Part shown: positions 44,332 through 54,511 of the stretch, in pieces
Layout of the letters: each line of letters opens with the position of its first letter
Numbering within the stretch: position 1 is the first letter of the stretch
From: Acanthamoeba castellanii str. Neff
Taxonomy: Eukaryota; Discosea; Longamoebia; Acanthamoebidae
Direction: 5' to 3'
DNA length: 64,000 bases
Assembly (NCBI RefSeq): GCF_000313135.1
Contig: NW_004457380.1
Location: 900,843 to 964,842, forward strand
Made by a program: the position numbers and the translations under genes
Notes under the pieces: model-generated
Told to the model about the DNA's origin: nothing
What the model saw: the letters and a program-made list of their open reading frames with translations, nothing else
The model's database searches: none

Positions 44332-44820
44332 GCCACGCACCGTCTCGCACCGTTACGGGTGAACAACAAAATGCAGAAACGATTGCCACCACAACACCTA
44401 CAAACCTACGCCGTGTCCGTCTGTGCCAGGCGAAGTTTGAGGTGCCAGCCACCGTTGCAGGCCAGGTGCTCGTTGGACGACACTTCCAGTGGCGCAGTCC
44501 ATCCGCAGTGGCCCTGGGAGAGTGATGCACACGCACATGCACCGGTGTTGACGGTCAGGTTAGGGGGAAAAGCTACAAAATGCAAAAATAAATAAATAAA
44601 TAAATTATTTGCTTTGTGTGGTTACAAGAGAAGAGAGAAAGCCGTCAATGTACAAAGAGGTAAGAGAACAGAGCTAGCGAGGCGGTGGTTGGCGCGTGGT
44701 TGGTTGGATCGCGTTCTCTCGTTGGATGTGCGTCGATGGAAGGTGGCGATGTGGCGATGGTCGTGTCGTCGAGCGGTCGCGTCGTCAGCAGCAGAGATAA
44801 ATAAAGAGAGGGTGGACCGC
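44332..44820. other. convergent 3' region, no gene seen
   Basis: Lies between the stops of two convergent genes. It contains an (aaat)n stretch at 44584-44604 but no supported gene. Confidence 0.4.
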
Positions 44821-46112
44821 CTACAGGTAGAACTGGAACGGAGAGTCGGCAGAGTTGTTCTCGTTGCTGTTGCCCCCTCGCCCACCACCACCACCACCAC
44901 CACCACCTCCTCCTCGTCTGTTGTTCCCCTCGCCGTTACCCTTGGCCGATGGCTTCTCGCCAGCCTTGAGCTCAAACCTACAGACCGGGCAGGTATTTCT
45001 CTGCACACGACAACGAGCAGAAAGAAGAGGTGAGCAACGTAGGAGGGGTTCGTACACTACACGACATACGACACGACTAAACACGCAAAGTTGTGTTTCG
45101 TACCATGCCCAGCCACTCTTTTATACAAGTTGGGTGAAAGCGATGCTCGCAGGAGAGCTTGAGGGCCTCCTCGTCGACGGTATACTCGTCCTTGCAGATG
45201 GCGCAGTCTTCGTGGGCGTCGACGGCCTCCTGTGTTATCCGCACCGAGGGGAGGGACTCCACGACGTCCTTGGCCGCTGGCGGTGGGCCTCGATCACTGT
45301 ATAGCAACAGCAAGAAGGGCGGCAGAGTGTGAGCTTCTAGATTGATGTAGAGGGCTGCGCGAGCAGTTTGTACTAACGTGGAGCGAAAAGAAGGCAGTGG
45401 TGGGAGCGATCACTTACCCTGCGGTCTCCATGAGGCGAGTGATGATGTTGTCCAAGCTACCGAACGCATAGTCGCCCGGATTGCCGACCATCGGACCGCC
45501 ATTCAGCCCCGAGAGCATGCTTTGCATGAACCTGTTGGCCGGGTAGAGGGAGCGAGTCAGCACGAAGGACGCGAAGGACTCCGCGAAGAGGACTAAAGGC
45601 GCGAAGGAAAGTGAAGACGAGGGTAAATCGTACGCCTGAAAGTTCATGGGAGGCATGCCACCGCCGGCGCCGGTGCTGAAAACTTGCATGACGGGCGGCG
45701 CGCTGGCTTGTTGCTGCGTCGGAGCGGCCATTTGCTGCATCATGGTGTCGACTTGCTGCATAAATTGAGCGAAATCGAGAGGAGCGGGCTGGCCGAGGTG
45801 TTGTTGAAGAGGAGGAACCGTGCCCGGGTTGCCAAACATCGTTTGGAATTGGAAAGGGGCAGGCTGAGCGAAAGGGAAGAGAGGGTGCTGTTGAGGAGGA
45901 AGAGAACTCTGCTGAGGCGTGCTCGCCGGCGGTTGCCCGAAGGCCACAAAGGCGGTGGGGTCGTCCTCTGCAGAGTCCTCGAGTTCTTCGATGAAATCGT
46001 TGCCGCACCCTAAGCAGGCAAAATCGTTGCTTGGTCGAATCTCGGCTCGGCACTGATGGCACCAGAACCGTCGCCCGTCAGCGGCGTTTGGTTGAGATGA
46101 AGGAGAGCTCAT
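44821..46112 (-). CDS. RING-H2 ubiquitin ligase, RNF126/RNF115-like
   Basis: About 330 residues. An N-terminal zinc ribbon (RFWCHQCRAEIRPSNDFACL-GCGNDFIEELED) matches the BCA2 zinc finger of the RNF126/115 group and plant RING proteins. A Pro/Gln-rich middle follows (PAPFQFQTMFGNPG), then a segment NPGDYAFGSLDNIITRLMET of the kind that precedes the RING in this family. The RING-H2 is CAICKDEYTVDEEALKLSC-EHRFHPTCIKEWLGM, then NTCPVCRFEL after an intron; ligands are C-C-C-H-H-C-C-C. The tail is a poly-Gly run and ends FQFYL. The product is a cytosolic E3, probably for misfolded or receptor substrates by family analogy. It is divergent from the ketoacyl synthase gene with 162 bp between starts. 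Confidence 0.9.
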
Positions 46113-46274
46113 TTTGCTGTGTTGGAATAGGAGGCGGAGAGAGGTGGAAGATGGCCTCGAGAGGAGTAATGCGCGATCCTTCAGTCAAAGGGGAAGTGTG
46201 GAGGAGCGATAAGGAGGAGGCTAATCGATGTACAGCCCGGGCCGACTTCAGTTCTTCCTCTCGCAAGCAAAGGG

Positions 46275-48386
46275 ATGAGGTGGCGCCAGCACGCGGCGAG
46301 CTGTGAGAGTTGTTGTGTGCGTTTCTCGTGGCAAAACACCGGCGTGACGTGGCGCTTGAACAGGTCAACGAAGTTGGCGGAAATTCGGCGGATTGCAAAT
46401 TTACTTGGAATAATGGCGCCAAAAAGGGATCAACAAAAATCAGCACGCATCAGCGTACATCAGTGGGAGATGTCGAAACGAAGGGTGGTTGTGACGGGCC
46501 TTGGGGTGGTCACACCGCTGGCAACAGGTGTGCAAGCCACCTGGGGGCGACTGATTAACGCCAAGTGCGGCATTCGTCGCATCACGCAGTTCGATGTGAG
46601 CGACCTGCCCGCCAAAATCGCTGGCAACGTGCTGCGGGGTGCGTGCCCAGCGACACCTTCGCCTCTTTCACCCATTGCGCCCTGCGCCACTCACGTGGCG
46701 ACCACAGGGAAAGACGAGCACGGAGAATTCGAGCTGGACAAGTGGGTGGACAAGAGGGACCAAGCCCACACGCCAGCCTTCATCCAGTTCGCGCTCTCCG
46801 CCGCACGGCAGGCCCTCGACGACGCGCGATGGCAGCCCACCACCGATGCCGAGAAGGAGAGGACGGTACGCTGCTTCTCTGTTGCGACTCCGTTACTCTC
46901 TTGCTCAAGCGTGCTGCGCAGGGTGTGGCGGTGGGTAGCGGCATCGGAACGCTCGATGAGATCGTCTCCACGGCCAACACGCTACAGACAAGTGTACGCG
47001 CTGAGTCCCTGGGCCTTCAACCAAGGTGGGCGCCCGCCTTGACCCATAGATTCCATTCGATCATCAGGGCTATCGGAAGGTGTCGCCGCACTTCATCCCC
47101 AAGATCCTGGTCAACATGGCCGCCGGTCGGATCAGCCTTGCTCATGGCCTCCGAGGTGAGAACAACTTGTCTCTCCGCCGCCCCCATCCTGAATTCACGC
47201 TGAGCTCGCCGTTTTCGCTCATTTTTTCTCCAGGACCCAACCACGCATGCATCACGGCCTGTGCTACGGGCGCCAACGCGCTGGGCGACGCCTCTCGCTT
47301 CATTCAGTACGGTGACGCTGATGTAATGGTCGCCGGCGGCACGGAGGCATGTATTCACCCGTTGGCCCTTGCCGGCTTCAGGTACTTTACCCTTTACGTC
47401 CAGCGCTGGATTGAGCCGCAGCAACTGATCCCGTGCACGCGCTTGGCCACAGCCGCATGCGAGCTTTGGCCAGCAAGTTCAACGACGAACCAGAGAAGGC
47501 ATCGCGGCCCTTTGACGAGAAGAGGGACGGATTTGTGATGGGCGAAGGTGCCGGAATCGTCGTGTTGGAGGTGTGCCCCCCCCCCATTGCCTTCATTGCC
47601 GGACTTCACCTCACCTCCGGCACTTTGTGGTGTGCAACAGGAGTATGAGCACGCGAAGCAAAGGGGAGCAAAGATCTACTGCGAGTTGGCGGGCTACGGT
47701 CTATCGGCAGATGCCCACCACATCACTGCGCCATCGCCAATCGGTACGGCCGGGGTACTTGCTTCAGCGTTGGCCGGCGTAACCTTCTCACAAGCTCCTT
47801 TCCTTCACACAGGTGATGGAGCCTATCGGGCAATGACATCAGCACTCCGGCATGCGGGCCTCGGCGTGGAATCCGTCGACTATATCAACGCACATGCCAC
47901 CTCCACGCCTATGGGTACACGCTGCTTCTTTTCGATCGCATTACTGGGTGCATTTCTCTTTGTACTGGACTGAATGGTGTTCTCGTATGTCACCCCGTCA
48001 AACAGGCGACGAAATCGAGAATCGAGCGATCAAGCGGCTGTTCGGCGACCATGCGTACAAGCTCGCGGTGTCATCAACGAAAGGCGCAGTTGGCCATTTA
48101 CTTGGTGCCGCCGGTGCTGTTGAGTCGGTGTTCGCCATTCTCGCTCTTCACACGGTACGACCCAACCAATGCTCTCCTTCTTGTTTTGTCAAACGCCCAC
48201 GCTCACGGGGAGTGAATCCAGAACACGGCTCCACCGACCATCAACCTGACTGCGACCGGCGACAGCGAGCTCGATCTCAACTACGTGCCCCTCACCGCCC
48301 AGCAACGCACCATCAACGTGGCGCTCAACAACTCCTTTGGCTTTGGCGGCACCAACGCCTGCTTGGCCTTCACCAAGCTTTCTTGA
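46275..48386 (+). CDS. OXSM: 3-oxoacyl-ACP synthase II (mitochondrial type)
   Basis: Condensing enzyme of type II fatty acid synthesis (EC 2.3.1.179). About nine exons. Core: [74 protein letters not shown], nucleophile region [20 protein letters not shown] (Cys in TACAT), [40 protein letters not shown] (His), [20 protein letters not shown] (Lys and His) and [15 protein letters not shown] at the end. Catalytic Cys-His-His is intact. The frame is open upstream of MSKRR to an ATG at 46275; that extension (RWRQHAAS..., [20 protein letters not shown]) is Arg-rich and nearly acid-free, as for a mitochondrial presequence. Starts at 46413 or 46470 would give shorter, possibly cytosolic forms. Confidence 0.92.
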
Positions 48387-48618
48387 TGAAGTGGATCACA
48401 GAAGCAACGCGAAGTGGATGACACCAGGGTGGGGCGGCTTGTTGTGTTCGCGGGGTGCCTGCAAGTTAGCCCGAATTTCCATGGCCTCTCAGCCAGTTTC
48501 TGGGTAGCGGTATCTGAAGAATGCAACCGCAGTCACTCTTCGTGTGCTGCTTCACGCGAGCAGTTCCACCTCGCTCTTGCCTGCGCAACCTCCAAACACA
48601 ATCAACAACAATAAGAAG

Positions 48619-50092
48619 ATGGTACTGACCTCCTCCCATCCCATTTGAATTGATCGTTGATGCTCACGCTCGATCTATCGATGATGCGGTACAAAAACGC
48701 GTTCAGGCTGAACCTGTTAGAGTGCTCGTTACTGGCGCTGCTGGCCAGATTGCCTACTCGCTCATCTTCGCGATCGCGCGTGGAGACATGTTCGGCAAGG
48801 ATCAGCCCGTCATTCTTCACCTGCTTGACATTGCCCCCATGATCGAGTCCCTCAAGGGCGTGGTGATGGAGATCGAGGACACCGCCTCCCCCCTGGTGCA
48901 CGGTATGCCTTGCTCATTTCATGGAATGTTGTGTAATCGTCCGCGATTGCATGAGATCGAGTGCTAATTTGAGTGGCGAACTGTCCAGGCGTCGTGGCTA
49001 CGACCGATCTGCAGGAGGCTTTCACCAACATTAACTACGCTATCCTCGTGGGCGCCATGCCCAGGAAGGAGGGTATGGAGAGGAAGGACCTGCTCAAGGC
49101 CAACTGCGGCATCTTCAAGGTGCAGGGCAAGGCTCTCAACGACTACGCCAACAAGGACGTCAAGGTGCGCTTTGTTTCCTTTCTCTTCAAGAAAGCACTG
49201 GAGCAAGACGACAGTAGAACGCTCAAGCGAGTGTCATCACCTCGCTCACGTCCCATCGACGATGTACAGGTTCTGGTCGTGGGCAACCCTGCCAACACCA
49301 ACGCGCTGATCGCCGCTCTGTCCGCTCCCGGCCTGCCCAAGGAGAACTTCAGCTGCCTCACCCGCCTGGACCACAACAGGGCCAAGAGCCAGATCTCTAA
49401 GCGCCTGAACATCAACGTCAACCAGGTCCACAACGTGATCATCTGGGGCAACCACTCCAAGACCCAGTACCCCGACGTCAACCACGCCTACATCTCGGGC
49501 TCTGCGAGTACGGCCTCTCTTACTCTCACGCACATCCACGCCGTTAGGTGCAGAGTAGTAACGGCGTTGCCTTCTTGCTGGCTCTGTGCTTGTCACAGCT
49601 GGCGGCGAGAAGTCGCAGGTGCGCGGCGCCGTGGCGGATGACGCCTGGCTGCAGGGCGAGTTCATCACCACCGTGCAGAACCGAGGTGGCGCCATCATCG
49701 CCGCCAGGAAGCTCTCCAGCGCTGCTTCCGCCGCTCAGGCCATCGTCGACCACATGAGGGATTGGGTCAAGGGCACCCCCGAGGTACTGCCGCCCTCACC
49801 TCGCCAGATCAAGATCGTTTCCTTCTTCTTTTTCCTGTGGAGTTGGTAAGACTCACAACGACCTCTCGCGTGTTTCGTTTTGCAGGGCGAGATCGTGTCG
49901 ATGGGCGTGTGGTCGGACGGCTCGTACGGCGTGGCGAAGGACCTGATCTACTCCTTCCCCGTGACATGCCAGGACGGCAAGTACACCATCGTGCAGGGCC
50001 TCGACGTCGACGCCTTCTCGAGGGAGAAGCTGGAGCTCACCGAGAAGGAGCTGCAGGAGGAGAAGGAGGAGGCCTCTGCCTTCCTGCACTAG
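48619..50092 (+). CDS. MDH1: cytosolic malate dehydrogenase
   Basis: Malate + NAD to oxaloacetate + NADH (EC 1.1.1.37). Six exons (48619-48621, 48707-48902, 48989-49164, 49270-49507, 49599-49783, 49886-50092) give 334 residues, exactly the usual length of animal cytosolic MDH. The NAD-binding loop is [20 protein letters not shown]. Other blocks are [70 protein letters not shown] and [20 protein letters not shown], the last with the catalytic His. The first coding exon is just the ATG; an 85-bp intron follows and the frame resumes AEPVRVLV, matching the (S/A)EPIRVLV start of the family. No presequence, hence cytosol. Confidence 0.95.
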
Positions 50093-50461
50093 GCCTTGGT
50101 ATGCGCCTCTACCACCTAGGTTGCTACCCCGTTCGGTGTTTGGTCTCCTTGAGGGTGTGTCAAAAGGAAGCTGCATCGTTAGCGTTGCCCGGTTGTTGAT
50201 GTTCTAGGGCACGTGCATGTCAACAAAGCTTATCTTGCTCAGATCCTCTCGCTCGTGGAGATGCGTGGCTTCAAAAGACAGGGCTATTTGTCGTCGCATC
50301 CTTCCGGAAAGAGGCTGACATTTTCAAGCTTCGGGTACCCCGGTTGGTTCGCCTGGCCAACCGGATAACCAACAGTTTCCTCTTGGCCGCTCACCACCGC
50401 TCACAACCGCAAGAGAAAGAGAGGCAAGAAGGCAACAAGCAGAGACTCTTGGTCCACCAAC
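50093..50461. other. intergenic, no gene seen
   Basis: MDH 3' region and promoter of the next gene. Nothing recognisable. Confidence 0.4.
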
Positions 50462-51007
50462 ATGACCACCACTTTGCCCACTATCGCCAACCTCCTCTGC
50501 TGGGACCCACCACCCACTTCAGGGAGTAGAGTAGAAGGCATGCGACCAAATCGGCCGTCGTTCAAACACTCGCTGGCTTTCATCCTCAACGACGCCTCCC
50601 CCGCCACGCCATCCCCGGACAACTCTTCATCTTCATCTTCATCGTCAGCCCGGAAACGAAACACATCCAGGGCCAAGAGAGGGCGAGACCAAGGGGCCAC
50701 TACCAAAGAGCGGTCAAAGAACGAAGTGCGAAACAAGAGAACGAAAACGACGGCATCGCGAGACTCGAAAACGAGAAGGAATCAGGGACAACAAGCACAG
50801 GCCAACGCGTCGGCTGTGTGGCTCCAGATGCAGACTTCCTTTACGCTCACTTCTCCATCGCCGGCTCCCGCTCGACCAGCGCCAAAGCGGGCGCATGCGC
50901 GAACAAGACAACCGGCGCACACCGAACGCAACGCTGTGTGCGCTACCGCACAGCCCAAAGTGCGAGCCTACCGCTTCCACAGCGTCTCGCTCAACCCAAC
51001 AGCCTAG
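50462..51007 (+). CDS. small basic protein sharing a motif with the nearby homeodomain protein
   Basis: 181 residues, one exon, very basic. It begins MTTTLPTIANLLCWDPPPTS. The homeodomain protein 1.8 kb downstream begins MLPSIANLLNFEAS, so LP[ST]IANLL is shared at the same place. A second shared motif follows in both: SLAFILND here, SIHFLLNS there, each next to a Ser-rich run. The rest (Lys/Arg/Ser/Thr, GRDQGATTKERSKNEVRNKR) has no domain that I recognise and no homeodomain. It may be a diverged partial duplicate of the homeobox gene or a regulator using the same short interaction motifs. Confidence 0.6.
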   Translation: MTTTLPTIANLLCWDPPPTSGSRVEGMRPNRPSFKHSLAFILNDASPATPSPDNSSSSSSSSARKRNTSRAKRGRDQGATTKERSKNEVRNKRTKTTASRDSKTRRNQGQQAQANASAVWLQMQTSFTLTSPSPAPARPAPKRAHARTRQPAHTERNAVCATAQPKVRAYRFHSVSLNPTA

Positions 51008-52289
51008 CCCAGCGAACAGATCAAAGTGTAAATAAAAGACAATCCATCAACCATCAGAAAGCAGAGAACCTGTCTTTTGCCGTTTATCCCAAAATTCCTT
51101 GTAGGGCCTTGCTTTGGTTGTGTGCCACGACAACAGTGTGTGCCACCTGCTTTCGCGGTTTCGCTTTCCTGGGCCTAGTTCCATTGGTGTTGCAAGGGGT
51201 TGGCCCCCGGAGGTCAACGGAGGTTTTGACGTATCCTGTCTTTCCAACGAAAGTGCGGCCGATGATATAATTCGGCCAATCAAAACAATGGATCGATGTG
51301 TGCCGTACCTGGGTCCCTCGGCTTTTTCTAGCTGTCAGAGACAGTTTAGCGGAAAGTGTTCACCATTCGGAGACTTACAACATTCTTACATGTACCCCCA
51401 TTAACTGCCCCGGCAATGGCGCCCATTGCTGGTCAGTTTTCGATAAACAGGCCCAATAGAAACCGGCGGTTGCCCCAGCGCCACCAAATCAGGCAAACGA
51501 GAGCCGCCGATCCACACAGGACGCGTCACGGGAGGAAGCGACCAACCGCTCCAAACCTACGAAACGTTTCCTTGTCCTGTGTTGTCTTCGTCTTCGCGCT
51601 TCTTCTCCTGCCGCCGCCTACAAACCTTCACCATCAAGCCGTGCTCGGTCGGTCTCAAGCTCCGGCGGCTCAGGCTGTTGTCGCAAGACTCGCAACCGAA
51701 GTGTCAAAGTCCCGGCTGCAGCGCTACTCCCCCGACACTGTTGCGGCGGTGTATCATTCATTCACCACCTTCTCCAGCCTCGAGCGCCCGCTGCACCAGA
51801 CTTTCTTGTCTGCACATCCTCTTCACCGCACCACCACAAGGTACTGCATCATCACCACTCCTCCCCGTGGTGCTTAGTAGTGGCGGGCCACACCCAAGCA
51901 CGCCAACCAAAACCAGAACTGGGAGTTGTTGTAGTTGTTCTCTTCTGTTGGTCTTCATGGTTGGGTGCTAGGCCAGAAGAGCAGGTGGTGTGTGTGGCTA
52001 CGCGGGTCCATTATTACTTGTATTTTTGTCTCACACCAGCTGTCGTTGTCCTCTGTGTTGCCGGCTTCACAGCACCCACTGTTTGTGCTCGACACAGCAC
52101 CGACTCCCGTCCCCTCGTGAACTAACGAATCTTCTTTGTTTTTCTTCTTCTTCAACAAACCTGTATAGCACGCAGAGCCCCCGGTTCCGCTGGACCAAGG
52201 CGCTACCGACACACAACAGCAGCGGCGGCAAAGGCACACCCTCGTTCGTCAACTCCTAGGCGAGACGCGTGCGCAATCGATCATCCAAG
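51008..52289. other. 1.3-kb region upstream of the homeobox gene
   Basis: No supported gene. A forward open frame at 51419-51876 has a hydrophobic run (VVFVFALLLLPPP) in a basic context but no typical codon pattern, and could be chance. The stretch is pyrimidine-rich and may be a long promoter or leader, as is common for developmental regulators. Confidence 0.35.
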
Positions 52290-54319
52290 ATGTTGCCATC
52301 GATCGCGAATCTGCTCAACTTCGAGGCCTCGAACACCAACGACGACGATTCGATGGACGTCGTGGCCACACCCTCTCCCGCCGGCTACTACTCATCGTCG
52401 AGTATGAGTAACTCGGCGACAAGCCCTACTTTTGGCTTCCACTACACGAGTAGCACCTCTCCATCGTCGATGGGGGGTGCTAATCCGAATGATGCCACTA
52501 CGCCGACCCACCATTCGCCGCGATCCGAGCAACAACGCGAGGGCAAGAAGAAGAATTCGATCCACTTCCTCCTCAACAGCAACGATGCCATGGAGGAGTG
52601 CTCGGCCAGCGTCGAATCGGCCAAATCTTCGTCCTCTACGCCGGCCCCGTCGACCGCCGCGAGCGGTCCGTCGCCTTCCACCCAGCGCCGACGCAAGCTG
52701 CTGCGACGCAACCGGTCGGACGACCGTCAGCTGTCGATGGCCGACAACAACAACAACGACGATGAGAAGACGAGGAAGAGGAGCGCGCCGCACGCATGCT
52801 GCTCATGCAAGGCTTCCCGCCCGACAAGGGACTCTTCCAGACGCCCTCGTCCAGCGGCAGCGGCAGCGCGGGTGCCTCGCGCCTGGGCAACTTCCCGCTG
52901 CCGGCTCACAGCATCGAGCAGCTGCTCCCCGCGACCACCTCGAGCCGCGGCTCGCCCAAGCCGTCGCGTCTTTTCCGCCGCAACAACAACAACAGCAACC
53001 AGCAGCAGCAACAGCAGGAGCTCGCGTACCAGCAGCAAATGCAACAGTACCAGCTCCAGCAGCAGCTTCAACTTCAGCAACAGCTCCTCCATCAGCAGCA
53101 GCAGCAGCACCAGCACCAACACCACCACCAGCAGCAGATGCTCATGCACACGAAAAAGAGCGGCAAGGACGTCCCGGTGCTGCTGCACCCGCCGCTGTCG
53201 CCCGGACCCAGCGACCACGTCAGCGTCGAGGTGTTCGGCGGCTCGTCGCTGCGCCGAAGCAACCCCGATCGATTGCCACCCTCGTCGGCGGTGATGGCGT
53301 CGACGTCGACCTCGCCCACGATGACCTCGTCGCCGGTCCTGTCCTCGTCGCCGTCGGCCTCGCTGTCGCCCTCGCTCATGTCGCCCTCGAACCGACACAG
53401 CCATCAGCTGCTGCCGCCGTCAAGCGTCCCGTCGCCCGCGTCGTCCCGGCCGCCGCTCGAGAGGAATCCGTCGGTCTACTCGCTCAAGTCCTTCTACCAA
53501 CAAGCGTCGACTGGCGTAGCCACCGCGCCGCAGTCTGCCGCGGCCGCGCCGTACACGCCACACTACGGAGCGCCGCCGCCGCAGTACGGCACGATGCCCA
53601 CCAACCCGTCGCACCACGGCTACGGCTCGTACCCGCCCTCGGGTGGCCACCCGTTCGCCGCGCAGCACCAGCAACAGCAGCTCCTCCAGCACCAACATCA
53701 GCAACAGCAGCTTCACCTGCAGCACCAGCACCAGCAGCACCTGCTCCAGCAGCAACAGCTGGTCCAGCAGCAGCTCCAGCAGCAGCAACACCACAAGCTC
53801 AAGGAGGAGCGGCCGTCGTCATCGGCCGCCGACCAGGAGCGACACCAGACCGAGCGGCTCGAAGAGCGGCGGCGGCTGACCAAGGAGCAGAAGAAGGTGC
53901 TCGAGGCCGTGTTCGAGCTCGACCCGCTGCCCAGCGCCAAGACCAAGCGCACCCTCGCCGGCGAGCTGGGCATGTCCCTTCGGAGCGTGCAGATGTGGTT
54001 CCAGAACCAGCGGGCCAAGCTGCGCAAGCGCGAGAAGGAGGCCAAGGACGGTGGTAGCGACAACTACCCCACGACCAAGGCCATCGCCTCGCCACCGTCA
54101 TCATCGTCTTCTTCGGCCAAGGGTGGTCGGCGCAGCGGCACCAGCAGCCTACGATCGTCGGACGAGCGAGGCAACGGAGCCGAGAGCCACAGCCTGAGCA
54201 GCAGCGGCGGCGGTTCCAAGCGGGGCGGCGGCGCGGCGCCCAACTCGCTGGTCTTCCACCACATGAAGGCCAAGACCGAGGCCGGCGGCGTCTTCCAGCT
54301 GGTCGCCGAGGACCCGTGA
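52290..54319 (+). CDS. homeodomain transcription factor, one apparent frame break
   Basis: About 676 residues once the break is bridged. The N-terminus has MLPSIANLLNFEASN and KNSIHFLLNSND. The middle is Ser-rich with long poly-Gln/His runs (53000-53130 and 53665-53790). The homeodomain near 53870-54045 includes RRRLTKEQKKVLEAVFELDP, KRTLAGELGMSLRSVQMWFQ and NQRAKLRKREKE; recognition-helix WFQNQRAK is intact. The C-terminus is Gly/Ser-rich. Up to about 52763 the frame reads ...ADNNNNDDE; beyond that, the frame one base away reads EDEEEERAARMLLMQGFPPD and continues to the stop. One missing base at about 52763-52767 would restore continuity; no GT..AG intron fits. A nuclear DNA-binding regulator is secure; its targets are unknown. 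Confidence 0.87.
53005..53132. repeat. CAG/CAA repeat coding poly-Gln
   Basis: Runs of cagcagcaa with caccag interruptions within the homeobox gene encode Gln-rich and Gln/His-rich stretches. A second similar tract lies at about 53660-53795. Confidence 0.85.
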
Positions 54320-54511
54320 ACAACGAACAACGAAGAACGAACACGACGCCACGCGCTTGTGTTCGGCACGAGGCCGGGCAATTATTATTTCATTTATTTT
54401 ATTTTCATGTTCTCGTAACGGGCCGGAACTGGGACACCGCCTGGCGCGCCTGTTGCCAGGTTTCTTGTTGGCAACTGGTTGTTGGATACTGATATCTGGA
54501 ATTAGTGTAAT

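Noticed and set aside
43629..44369. Pro/Arg/Ser-rich reverse frames opposite the methyltransferase C-terminus
   Set aside because: They are the complement of the RGG box and Lys/Glu-rich coding sequence.
52432..54057. 541-codon Ala/Pro/Arg-rich forward frame inside the homeobox gene
   Set aside because: It is the longest frame there but has no domains; the homeodomain and poly-Gln lie in the neighbouring frame, so this is a shadow of triplet-rich sequence.
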